Positions 25,297-33,127 of a DNA stretch of 64,000 nucleotides are shown piece by piece. A program made the position numbers and the translations under genes. The notes below the pieces were generated by a model, which was not told the DNA's origin, ran no database searches, and saw nothing but the letters and a program-made list of their open reading frames with translations. Source of the stretch: Sipunculus nudus (lineage: Eukaryota; Annelida; Sipuncula; Golfingiida; Sipunculidae); the NCBI GenBank assembly GCA_026874595.1, contig CM049312.1, forward strand, positions 27,585,956 through 27,649,955, written 5' to 3'. Every line of letters starts with the position of its first letter. Position 1 is the stretch's first letter.

Positions 25297-28200
25297 CTAG
25301 TATATATATATATATTTATATATATATATATATACCGTAAAACCTCGTTGTGCCGAAGTCGAAGAGACTGGTGAATTTACTTCGACACAACCGGAGTTCG
25401 AGACAATCCATATTCATCATATTCAACCGCCTTCAGCCTCGATAAATATCAATAAATACTGCACATGTTTAGGGCCTATATTATATAGTTCTAACAAATG
25501 TTTGCGTGATAGAACAACAAAAATGATAAATCTAATTCATTTATAATAAAAAAACACATATGTTCCACCAAAATAGGATAAGGTAAATACAAAAGTGAAG
25601 CAGATAAGCAGTATAACATGCTCTATGGTAAAAAATAGTCATTCTGAAAGGTGTAATCTTCCTACCTATATATAGAGTCATGTATGATTATCCTAGACAC
25701 ATCGAAGGTAAGGCTTCCATTATGTCTGGTATTATTAACTTCTAATTTCGAAATATTGTTTTGTCGGCGGGAGAAGAAAGACGTGATTTAGAGTGACTAA
25801 TCGGCCAAACAACGGACCAGGTGTGTAAACTCTCGCGCCTGATGGACATGAACATGCCGGTATTAATAATAAAACTGGTCATCACGGCCGTAGGTATGAT
25901 TCAATTGATGCACCGTGCAGAACTATTATCCAACCATTAAAGCGGCATGACCTCGAGTCGAACGACATGGCCTTCGCGCTTGATGAGTAAGAGCCGTGGC
26001 GGTATTAATCACGTAAAACTGGTCATCACTGCCCAGTCCCCCCCCCCCCCCCCCCCCACTCCTCTTCCGTATATTCTGGGTACGCCCCTGTTAGGTGTTT
26101 ACATGCCTATTGAACATATAGATATATTATATCGATTAATGTTATGTAACAGTAAGATGCCTTGTGCAGTGTTTATTTGTAAACAATGTCATCCACCCTT
26201 TATTGACATTTCTAGAACTCTAACAGGTCAGGAGGGGCCCTGCAAAAGGCACATAGGCTTCCAGTGCTGGCTGAGTGATGCTTGAAAAACAGTATTTAAA
26301 CAACTGAACGAAGATGTTAAGGTTTGAACCTAGTTGTGCATAAAGATGTGGGAGTGAAGAATCCCAAGCAACAGAGGCATAATGACATCTAATGTATTAA
26401 ACTGTAAGTCTTGTCAGCATATAAATCAGCTGGATGGTTCTGTAACCTTCACCTTTAAACATCTAACGTCAAAAACAATACGGTTCTTCCTCCACTGTTG
26501 GGTGAGCATAATGAGATGGAAGGTCTGGGATGGAAAGTTTTGCAAAAAATTAGATTTTTCACGGTAGGCCCCCACCCAGGATGAGCGCTCTGCAGGTTTA
26601 ACGAGCCATGCCCAACGGCCGTGTTTCATTCACAAACGAGTGCGCCTTTCTGAGGTTCCTCGGTGGCATGACCCAGCAAAGGGGATGCTTTCAGGCCCAG
26701 GCCCAGAAAGTGCAGTAATCACCGGGCCTGGTTAACACAAGGATCAATTATGAGAGGAAGCGTGTGATGTTGCCCTAACACGTAGTCCGAAAACGTAATG
26801 AAAGTCTGCCGATGTACATATAGTTAAGCTACCTTTAAAATAATGAAGTCGGTTAAATCCCCCCCCCCCAAAAAAAAAAAATGTATCGACATGCAATCTT
26901 TTCAAAGAAGTGGGTCATGTGACTTTGACCTTTGACTTCATGTTCCCAAAATCAAGAGGTTTCTTGCTTAAGTAGTGGGCCATATATAAGTAATGTTGCA
27001 AATCCATATGTTAATCGAAACTGGAGTTATCACCCGGAAACGAATTTGTGAAGGACGAATTTGTGGAAAAAAGAAAAGGACGCTTATTCAAGTAAGGCCC
27101 TTCTAAACATACAAGATTTAAGGACTCCATATGAAACCACAGTTGAGAATCTGATACTAATTTGATACCCTCAATAAAAAAGGGGGAAAAATGCATCAAA
27201 CATAGTAAAACATTTAGGTGTCGCTACCATTCAGGAACTGAAGAACCATTCATGAACAATTGCTGTCATTTGACGGTCTCAACAATAAAAAAATCGTAAA
27301 ATTAGAAAAACTGACAGAACTATTCATGGATCAATAATCAATACAAGAGCGATGGCATTCCATGCATTTATAATCAAGATACTGGAGGTACCTACTATAG
27401 GGTATCTACAGGCTTCATAGCTTTGAGGATATTGGTCGCAGTGACCTAATTTCAGGTTTCCAAGGAGATTGACCTTCCGGAATTTCTAGGGTCAGCTGCT
27501 ACGATTTGTGCTTTGCTAACGGACGGACGGTCGCGGATAGAGTGGAATATATGATGTTATGAAGGACAAATTTTTGCGGTCGCGGTACGAATCCGACCGA
27601 CAAAATCTTTATCGGATCATGAAGCGACCGGTCCGAAAATTTCTTTTAAACGGATGGGGTCGGCTGAGGAATTCCGCTGAATTGCATACGTCACATAGGT
27701 CATACGTCATTTCCCCTATTCTCATCGTGTTTATCAGCATGTGCCACGAAGAAAACATCGATTAAAATCATTGTGAATATGTGAAACATTTGCCCAGTGT
27801 ATATCGGTGTGTGTGTATGCTGTTTTGCGTCTTACTATCCATGTGACTATGTGTGGCTCTGTGTGTGTTTGCGTGTTATAGCCGTGGCTTTACGGACATA
27901 TGCAGACTCCATATTTCAGCAAGACAAGCATGTATTAAAAATCTTCAACAAAACTGTAATAAAATTTGCACGCCGTATTATATCATTCTTAACGCAACCC
28001 CTGAACTAAAATTGGCAGTAACCACTCACCAGTCATGGAATATATATCTCAACTCACGTTACATCACCAGAAACAAATTATTTTTGGTTTTATATTACTA
28101 TTTTATTTTTTTTATATTATTAACATTTAGTACAGCCTGTATTTTCCCACTTACAGCAGAATATCACATTCTCATTTGAACAATGCTCTGCCGAGTACAG

Positions 28201-28321
28201 GTAGTGATTTCTCCAGATGTAGCCATAAAAACCTGGTCTATGACAATATGTGATGAAATTTGAATAAATTAAAAAAAGTTCACGTTTATACCAGACAGTT
28301 TATGGATGACGATATTATTAC

Positions 28322-28357
<36 letters not shown>

Positions 28358-28358
28358 A

Positions 28359-28433
<75 letters not shown>

Positions 28434-28776
28434 AATTATTATTATAATTATAATTGTTGTTGTTGTTGTTGTTGTTGTAGCTGTTGTAACTGTTATTATT
28501 ATTACTATTGCTGCTGTTATTATTATTATTAATTAAAATATTATTATTATCATCGTTGTTGTTGCTGTTATTATTATAATTTTTATTATAATTATCATCA
28601 TTATAGTTGTTTTTTTTGTGTTGTTGTTTTTAATCTTGTTGTTGCTACTGATGTTATTATTATCATTTTTATCATTGATTGCATTATAATTATTGGTCAC
28701 TGATAAAAGAACTCCATGACGTACCTGTGCTACAAGAGGTTATAGCAAATGCCATAAGAACCAAAATCGCGGTCAT
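11762..28776 (-). CDS. Secreted single-PLAT-domain protein (four exons)
   Basis: Predicted gene of 420 coding nt (139 aa) in four exons: 28776-28725, 14649-14502, 13509-13413 and 11884-11762. Exon lengths 52, 148, 97 and 123 nt give phases 1, 2 and 0 that all agree. Introns begin GTACGT, GTCAGT and GTGAAA and end CTCCTGCAG, CATGTTTCAG and TTTAAATAG. Residues 1-17 form a hydrophobic signal peptide (ILVLMAFAI core). The remainder is one PLAT/LH2 beta-sandwich: [12 protein letters not shown] with [10 protein letters not shown], then [12 protein letters not shown], then [12 protein letters not shown] with a Cys, ending in [10 protein letters not shown]. This follows the usual order of PLAT motifs (GT loop, DLGxLxKVxIxxD, VxVxNxxTG, C, DG..xxLYP). 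PLAT domains bind lipids or partner proteins in lipases, lipoxygenases and polycystins. No catalytic domain is attached, so enzyme activity is not implied. A young retrotransposon sits in intron 1. Exons 2-4 are the firmest part; the link to exon 1 rests on phase and signal peptide. Confidence 0.75.
12041..12096 (+). repeat. (TA)n microsatellite in PLAT intron 3
   Basis: A run of about 28 AT units between PLAT exons 3 and 4. Confidence 0.95.
12427..12491 (+). repeat. (CA)n(TA)n compound microsatellite
   Basis: About 10 CA units pass into about 22 TA units, next to two C-rich homopolymer stretches (12344-12352 and 12391-12401). It lies in intron 3 of the PLAT gene. Confidence 0.93.
12640..13083 (+). 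repeat. About 30-bp minisatellite in PLAT intron 3
   Basis: Roughly 14 head-to-tail copies of a unit close to AAGTATTGAATATGTAAGAC followed by CACATCAAA. Copies differ by single substitutions and length changes of the A run. The array occupies much of intron 3. Minus-strand frames of His, Ile, Tyr and Phe through it are repeat artefacts. Confidence 0.9.
13413..13509 (-). CDS. PLAT gene exon 3
   Basis: Preceded by a strong acceptor (CATGTTTCAG) and entered in phase 2. It encodes 32 codons including [18 protein letters not shown], which aligns with the PLAT signature DLGxLxKVxIxHDNSG. The donor GAG|GTGAAA at 13412 is chosen because it joins exon 4 in phase 0 and keeps the domain spacing. A second possible donor, TCA|GTAACT at 13385, is also in phase and would add nine residues. 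Confidence 0.8.
13630..13885 (-). mobile_element. tRNA-derived SINE, family A copy 2
   Basis: On the minus strand it begins GGGGCCTGGACAGCTGAGCGG, with a B box GGGTTCGATCCCC and the shared block GTGGTTTTCTCCGGGTCC. A TAAATAAATAAAG-type tail extends into a TA tract. A perfect 15-bp target-site duplication, CTCAAAGAATATATA, lies at 13615-13629 and 13886-13900. The 3' body differs from copies 1 and 3, suggesting a subfamily with another tail. It lies in intron 2 of the PLAT gene, in sense with it. Confidence 0.85.
14502..14649 (-). CDS. PLAT gene exon 2
   Basis: Entered in phase 1 after TCTCCTGCAG and left in phase 2 at AAACAC|GTCAGT. It encodes [18 protein letters not shown] and [14 protein letters not shown], the first strands and loop of a PLAT domain. 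The open frame continues upstream of the acceptor for about 20 codons to a weak alternative start at 14710. The acceptor choice at 14650 is favoured because it joins the signal-peptide exon in frame. Confidence 0.8.
15237..15259 (+). repeat. (TA)n insertion site, left side
   Basis: The TA tract directly flanks the retrotransposon, and a matching TA tract continues at 21888-21914. The element therefore landed inside a pre-existing TA microsatellite. TATAT on both sides (15255-15259 and 21888-21892) fits a 5-bp target-site duplication but cannot be told from the microsatellite. Confidence 0.8.
15260..16344 (-). repeat. 3' LTR (1,085 bp)
   Basis: Begins TGTCACC and ends GGTGACA, a perfect 7-bp terminal inverted repeat with canonical TG..CA ends. 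It differs from the other LTR by two noted substitutions (G/T near 15961, C/T near 16182) and by one TA unit near 16218. Short frames inside both LTRs are not thought to be genes. Confidence 0.96.
16032..16080 (-). promoter_or_regulatory. CRE palindrome and CCAAT box in the LTR
   Basis: TGACGTCA at 16032-16039 is a perfect cAMP-response element, and AGCCAATCAG (minus strand) at 16080-16071 is a perfect CCAAT box. The same pair in the 5' LTR is at 21573-21580 and 21621-21612. Their order and 30-40 bp spacing fit an RNA polymerase II promoter in U3 reading along the element. No clear TATA box was identified. Confidence 0.45.
16345..16359 (-). other. Polypurine tract
   Basis: On the minus strand AAAAGGAGGGGGTGA lies immediately before the 3' LTR. 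This is where second-strand synthesis is primed in LTR elements. Confidence 0.85.
16554..17171 (-). pseudogene. RT-thumb fragment plus RNase H domain (truncated RT)
   Basis: An open frame running to TAG at 16556-16554 and lacking its own ATG; a possible TTG codon lies at 17129. It starts within the end of the RT domain at [21 protein letters not shown]-type sequence, the usual junction of thumb and RNase H in gypsy elements. Numbered from the TTG, a complete gypsy RNase H follows: KCDASD (D74), IEKE (113-115), TDHKPL (D140) and NHGPDFLSR (D183). The frame is +1 relative to integrase and overlaps that frame by about 20 nt. About 250-300 residues of RT expected before this point are missing, so polymerase activity cannot come from this copy. 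Either an internal deletion or copying of an already deleted master is likely. Confidence 0.88.
17152..20079 (-). pseudogene. gag-protease-integrase polyprotein frame, one in-frame stop
   Basis: One frame from ATG (20079) to TGA (17154-17152), broken by a single TAA at 19860-19858. The first 73 codons form a highly charged Glu/Arg coiled coil. After the stop, gag continues for 52 codons before a Met at 19704; residue numbers below count from it. A CCHC zinc knuckle lies at C171, C174, H179, C184. An aspartic protease motif DSG is at 280-282. Integrase has an HHCC finger (H478, H485, C515, C518), catalytic D548, D608 and E644 with D-35-E spacing, and a GPY module at 785-787. All visible catalytic residues are present, so the TAA is the only obvious lesion. 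It could be a recent mutation or a readthrough stop. Confidence 0.9.
19858..19860 (-). other. In-frame TAA stop inside gag
   Basis: The only stop separating the coiled-coil N-terminus from the rest of gag. Frame is kept on both sides (222 nt upstream, 2,706 nt downstream, both multiples of three). The downstream sequence resumes at once with typical gag residues ([17 protein letters not shown]). Confidence 0.9.
20080..20778 (-). other. Retrotransposon 5' leader
   Basis: Untranslated stretch of about 700 nt between the PBS and the gag ATG. It includes a GGAC-type simple repeat (GGACGGACGGACGGAAGG near 20229-20250). No open frame with protein similarity was seen. Confidence 0.7.
20779..20795 (-). 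other. Primer binding site, fits tRNA-Arg
   Basis: Five nt inside the 5' LTR the minus strand reads TGGCGAGCGTGCCAGGA. Its complement, TCCTGGCACGCTCGCCA, has the layout of a tRNA 3' end: T-stem TCCTGG, acceptor strand CACGCTC, discriminator G and CCA. Animal tRNA-Arg(ACG) genes share the TCCTGGC....CG pattern, so tRNA-Arg is the likely primer. Confidence 0.75.
20801..21887 (-). repeat. 5' LTR (1,087 bp)
   Basis: Starts and ends with the same TGTCACC/GGTGACA inverted repeat as the 3' LTR and matches it almost base for base. It holds the CRE (21573-21580) and CCAAT (21621-21612) that would drive transcription of the element on the minus strand. Confidence 0.96.
21888..21914 (+). repeat. (TA)n insertion site, right side
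   Basis: Continuation of the TA microsatellite that was split by the retrotransposon. Confidence 0.85.
21938..22460. repeat. 29-bp tandem repeat with a palindromic core
   Basis: Units carry the 14-bp palindrome GAATGTATACATTC or close variants. Cores start at 21938, 21968, 22049, 22078, 22361, 22388, 22417 and 22446. Within clusters the spacing is 27-30 bp, mostly 29, and units share a CTATGGT spacer. The three clusters are separated by a TA tract (21986-22033) and by about 270 bp of unique DNA. Confidence 0.8.
22497..22563 (+). repeat. (TA)n and (ATA)n microsatellites
   Basis: A TA-rich tract is followed by about 11 AAT/ATA triplets. Confidence 0.9.
23567..23634 (+). repeat. (TA)n microsatellite
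   Basis: About 34 uninterrupted AT units. Confidence 0.95.
25268..25334 (+). repeat. (TA)n microsatellite
   Basis: A TA tract with CTAG and TTTA interruptions. The pogo-like repeat begins directly at its end, consistent with insertion at TA. Confidence 0.93.
25335..25410 (+). mobile_element. pogo/Tigger-like terminal repeat fragment
   Basis: CCGTAAAACCTCGTTGTGCC resembles the AGTAAAACCTCGTTAT-type ends of pogo/Tigger transposons. An internal inverted repeat follows: CGTTGTGCCGAAGT at 25346-25359 against ACTTCGACACAACCG at 25379-25393. The opposite end was not found, so this looks like one end or a short MITE. Confidence 0.45.
26880..27535. repeat. Degenerate dispersed repeat ending in ACGGACGGACGG
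   Basis: It contains the phrase TGTGACTTTGACCTTTGACT near 26919 and ends near 27530 in a GGAC simple repeat. Repeats with these two features are common in mollusc genomes; that comparison is from general familiarity, not a search. Confidence 0.3.
28313..28550 (+). repeat. (TTA)n/(TTG)n trinucleotide tract
   Basis: About 120 bp of nearly pure ATT triplets pass into ATA and TTG blocks, with degenerate copies to about 28670. It lies just inside PLAT intron 1. Leu/Ile/Val open frames here are artefacts. Confidence 0.92.
28725..28776 (-). CDS. PLAT gene exon 1 (signal peptide)
   Basis: ATG at 28776 in a GTGAAGATGACC context, followed by 17 codons with the hydrophobic core ILVLMAFAI and a small polar end (TSCST). 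It ends in phase 1 at a near-perfect donor ACAG|GTACGT. The next phase-1 acceptor with coding sequence is exon 2 at 14649. Another, unseen exon in the 14-kb intron cannot be excluded. Confidence 0.6.
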
Positions 28777-28903
28777 CTTCACCACGCAGTGAACAATATG
28801 CGACCAGAATCTGGGCACAAGTCGGAGGCCCTTCGAGTTGGTGTGGAAAACAACACCAGCGACAGAACCACGCCACGGGACAATCAATACCAACCATGGG
28901 AAG

Positions 28904-28911
28904 GATATATA
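28904..28911 (-). promoter_or_regulatory. TATA box of the PLAT gene
   Basis: TATATATC on the minus strand in the context GAGGTATATATCC, about 130 bp upstream of the exon 1 ATG. It would place transcription start near 28878 and give a 5' UTR of about 100 nt. Confidence 0.5.
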
Positions 28912-28929
28912 CCTCTATCACTGCCACCC

Positions 28930-30860
28930 AATGCGCTTTAGGCGCGCCCTTTTGTGCGGGATGTCACTGTCAACAGGCTAATCGCTGGTTCAACGAACTG
29001 TACACAATGGTGCGACATTTCCTGGCGGCAGATTCCATTCTATTACAAATGGAATGGTTAAAAAAAAGATAAACAAATCTTTTAAGGTGAGGTGAAACAT
29101 TTTATATGCGAACTTGTATCGACTTGTTTCCACATTTATATTGAACACAATAGTATACTAAAGACACCTGGCGGTCAAAGAAGAATCCTGTAACAGATGG
29201 CATGAACTAAACCTAAACCCAACTTAAAATCAATGACTTAAAATCATAAATATTCTAAAAAAATACCAAATTAATCACATGGATTCCCAATTAACCAAGA
29301 TAAACTTAATATTATTTGTTGATATTGTTTTTAACCTGAGTTGAGGTCGTGCGTGTTATTTTTGTGTGTTTTTGTTTTGCTTTAGGCACACAGGTAGTAT
29401 TGAGTTTGCGTAAACAAATGATCCACTTGTGACAAAAAAAAAATTTTGGTAATGAAGCTAACAATCTACCGAATTAATCTTCTAGCTGAAAAAAAATCTG
29501 AGAAAATAAGTAAATGAAAAGCCATTTGTATATACAAAATAATGTCTGATATCCGTCCGCCCCGTTAACGGTTTATTGTCGCAATTGAAGCCATTACTAC
29601 ATTATTAAAATATTGTTAACATTACGCGGCTAAACATTACGCCGATTGACTAATGATCTTCCCGTGGAACTTAAGAAAGTTGAGAATACGCCGAACCCAC
29701 AGCAAACAGTTGTTTGTTTTGTTTATTATCACGTGCTAATAACCTGCCCATCGAAATCATTCAAACACATTCAACAACGGCATCTGGCGGCAGATCAGAC
29801 GAGCGAGTTTTGCGAAGTGCGTTTTGCAGCTAGTGACCCATTCAACCTTATGCATACATGCAACCAGCCACTTCAGGTTACATTTTTTTTCCTCTTGTCA
29901 ATTTGCTGTGTTTGCTAAGAGCTTTTATATAAACAAGCTGATACAGCAGAGGGTCGTTATGAGAACTTTTCTAAATAGGAATTACCAAGAATAGATTAAT
30001 TTGTATCCAAAGTGAGGGAAAAAAATAAATCGCAAATTCTTAAGAAAATGTGTCCAGGCAGCAGACATTTAATGAATATGACCGATAGCTAATATGAATC
30101 TTACTTGTTTAAACACAGATATACTGATAAAACACTAAACCGTTGAATCTGTGTCGTGATGGAATATTCCATTGAAATGACTGTCTCAGCACATTAAGAT
30201 TGCAAATTATCAAATATAATATATATATTAGGTATTAATCCAAATAAACTACATTTATATAGTGAATATATTTGTACTTCCAATGAATTTGAATAAATGG
30301 AAGCATACGCTATTAAATAAGCTGCCTTGATTGTACCTGATTTATTACACGTACCTGAATCATGAAATATATAGTTTACATTTCACCCGCCAGGTGGCGG
30401 TATATACATTCGTCACTTGGGGGGAAAAGGGGCGCTTTCCGTACGTATAATTCATAAGGTAGACACCATGTGACCAGGCTGCATTTTCATTATAACTTAA
30501 ATTGAATGATCTAGATTTAAATATATAGCCCCGATCTGGCACCATAATGTTTCTATATATCTAACAATTATACGGTCTCATTTATTATCACTGACTCACA
30601 AAGACAAATTCCACCATGAAAGAAATCATGGAAGATGGACAACAGGGTTGCCTATACAGTCAGGGACAGCCTGATCAACATTAGTGATTCTCTTTTTAAC
30701 ACACAAGAATAAGAGCACATAAGCATAATTGAATATGCATAAATATGAGCATAATTTTAACTAAAGTTAAAGGACAAGGACAATAGACCTTTTCCACGAG
30801 AATGTGCAGTGCGTGCGTTTGTGCTGACGTGTGTAGGGTTCCGGCCAGCTGACCCATGGC
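28930..30860. other. No gene seen
   Basis: About 1.9 kb upstream of the PLAT promoter. A plus-strand frame at 29646-29918 of ordinary composition has no recognisable domain and no supporting acceptor, so it is left unannotated. Confidence 0.45.
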
Positions 30861-30871
30861 TAGCCACCAGG

Positions 30872-30920
30872 GGTGACTATAAAATGTTAGATATATCTGA
30901 GAGTACATTTTATAGTCACC
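30872..30920. repeat. Perfect 16-bp hairpin
   Basis: Arms GGTGACTATAAAATGT (30872-30887) and its exact complement (30905-30920) around a 17-nt loop. GGG/CCC stretches on the outer sides allow partial extension. It could be the tip of a foldback element or a transcribed hairpin. Confidence 0.7.
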
Positions 30921-32661
30921 ACCCCATGTATGTACTTGGGTGGGATACTAACCTCTGTATGATCTTGGTCTATAAACGGGAGAAAACCCCTCGAGTGTCT
31001 CATTTTTAAAGACAAAATTCTGTTATGATAAGCTAATTGCATAAATACCCTGCTTAATTATGTCTCTTACAAAACTGGACCAGTACACATAACAGTGTCG
31101 CCGCTACATATACATTCTAACTGCTTCTGTCATGGCTGTTATGAACAGAACGACCCGTGTCTTCTTAGACCAAAATACACAATCACTTAAGGAAAATGCA
31201 CTTACAGTTGCCAATATGTTGCAGTTGTATTGAAAATAAGATACTTTTGTCATAGTGAAGAAGTTTTAATGTCACCCCATCCGTGAAACTGAAAATAAAA
31301 CAGTCTTTTCCGGAAAATACGATCGTATCGTGGTCAAATACCACTTATCTCTATATATGGGGAGGCGACGAAACAGTCGTCCGTTAACGGTGCAAGACGT
31401 TTCGTCGCTGCAGGCGGCTAACCCATGGCCCGCATGTGACTGCAGTGTGCAGGGGAGATGTTCATTTGATTTGGAGTCTTAAGGGTTCAGGTTACCAATG
31501 AGTAGTAAACAGAATGCAAGTATATCTTAGTGACGCAGCATTGTATACTTTTTGTTAATCATATTTGTTTATTGAAATTGGTATTTTTACTTGTGAATAA
31601 GCCGATACCCACGCAGCACAAAACATTTTTACAAACATTTTCAATATGTCTCAAAAGACCATTTAAAAAACAGAAACATTTCTAAAATTTCATAGATAAA
31701 AAATGTTAGACATTTTTTTAAATATAAAAATTCGTTTATATAAACTTTTAAAGTGGTGTTGAAAATATTAATATATAATAATATAGCATCTTTAAAGCTA
31801 GCTTTAAATTATACTTACAACTCTGTCAAAATCATATATGTATGAATGAAACATTTTGATTACATTCTAAGAACATTATGTTTTTTATAAGAAATTACTA
31901 AATGTAACACTTAATTGCAATTGAAAAAAAAAGATTTTCCGTCAAATTATAACAGGATGAATTTAGAAAAGTGTTCAAAACATTTTAATAGTACCGTAAC
32001 CATTCTTTTAAACATTTTAAGAACATTTTTAAAAACTGTTTTGTGCTGAGTATATATGGGACATTCATATTTCATGAATAGAAAGCTCATGAACGTCATC
32101 TCTACTTTTCAGCAGCCTAATTTACTTCCTTAATTTTTTTAACGCACTCAGCATGAATTGTCATGGTTGAATAAACACCGCTTTTCTTTATGAACAAAGA
32201 TATTCCATTATAATTCAGCATATCATTAGATATCTGTGCATGTTTGTTGAATTTCTGACAGGTAACCGTGTCTTCCACGGTAAAGTTATTGATGGACGGC
32301 TAATGGTGTTAGGCACAATACATGACGGCAGTTACCAAAGAAAAGGGATTTACACTTTTGTTTGTATTATAAATGTATATACCTAACTCTTATAGCCTCA
32401 TGTTAATAATACCCGCTGTGTGCGGCCCTACCGATGTATAGCACGGTGGACATTGTAATACATGCAGTCTTTCGTAAGACAGGCGTCAATTGAATAGGCG
32501 TTATCATTTAACCAGGGCTTTGTGGATGCTCAGGGTATGTCCCAACATTTCACACTGAATAAATTTGTGCTAATAAATAGTTTTTTCAAAAGAATTCAAA
32601 TATAGATGCCTACATTTATAGCTAACTTGACAACAGACTTCAAGAGGCTTCTCTTCCGATC
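30921..32661. other. No gene seen
   Basis: AT-rich sequence. A 10-bp inverted repeat (GCGACGAAAC at 31365-31374 against 31399-31408) is the only structure noted. Confidence 0.45.
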
Positions 32662-33127
32662 GCTCGGCTAGTGTTTTTGTTGTTGATGTCTGTCTCTACT
32701 TAAAGGCTACGCAGTAAATTAAAATTGTGGGATATGAAAGGCTCGGCGCGTGATTGTTGTTGTTGACGTCTTTTCTCTAATTAAAGGCTACGCATTGAAT
32801 TTAAATTGTGGGATATGAAAGGCTCGGCGAGTGATGGTTGTTGTTTATGTCTGTCGCCACTAAAAGGCTACGCAGTAAATTATAATTGAGGGATATAAAA
32901 GGCTCGGCGAGAGATTTTTTTATTGATGTCTGTCTCCACCTAAAGGCTACCTAGTAAATTATAATTGAGGAATATAAAAGGCTCGGCAAATGATATTTGT
33001 TATTGATGTCTGTCTTCACTCAAAGGCTACCAAGTTAATTACAGTTTAGGGACACAAAGGCTCGGCGAGTGTTTTTTGTTGTTGATGTCTGTCTCCACTA
33101 ACAGGCTACCCAGTAAATTATAATTGG
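32662..33127 (+). repeat. 80-bp minisatellite, six units
   Basis: Six head-to-tail units start with GCTCGG at 32662, 32741, 32822, 32902, 32981 and 33060 (periods 79-81). Each holds TTGATGTCTGTCTCCACT, AAAGGCTACGCAGTAAATTA and GGGATATAAAAGG. Units have diverged by about 10-20%. Confidence 0.93.

Larger units (their letters stand above)
22564..28700 (-). other. PLAT intron 1, distal part: no further exons seen
   Basis: About 6 kb with TA tracts (23567-23634 and 25268-25334), C20 runs (24323-24342 and 26038-26057), a pogo-like fragment (25335-25410), an older dispersed repeat (26880-27535) and a TTA tract. Lipase-type catalytic motifs such as GHSLG were looked for on the minus strand and not seen. 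Confidence 0.5.

Noticed and set aside
22564-28700. Lipase catalytic exons upstream of the PLAT exons
   Set aside because: I looked on the minus strand for a GxSxG serine motif and for cysteine-rich lipase N-terminal exons and saw none. The signal-peptide exon joins the PLAT exon directly in phase.
29646-29918. 90-codon plus-strand frame ending near CAG|GTTACA
   Set aside because: Ordinary composition but no domain, and no convincing promoter or partner exon.
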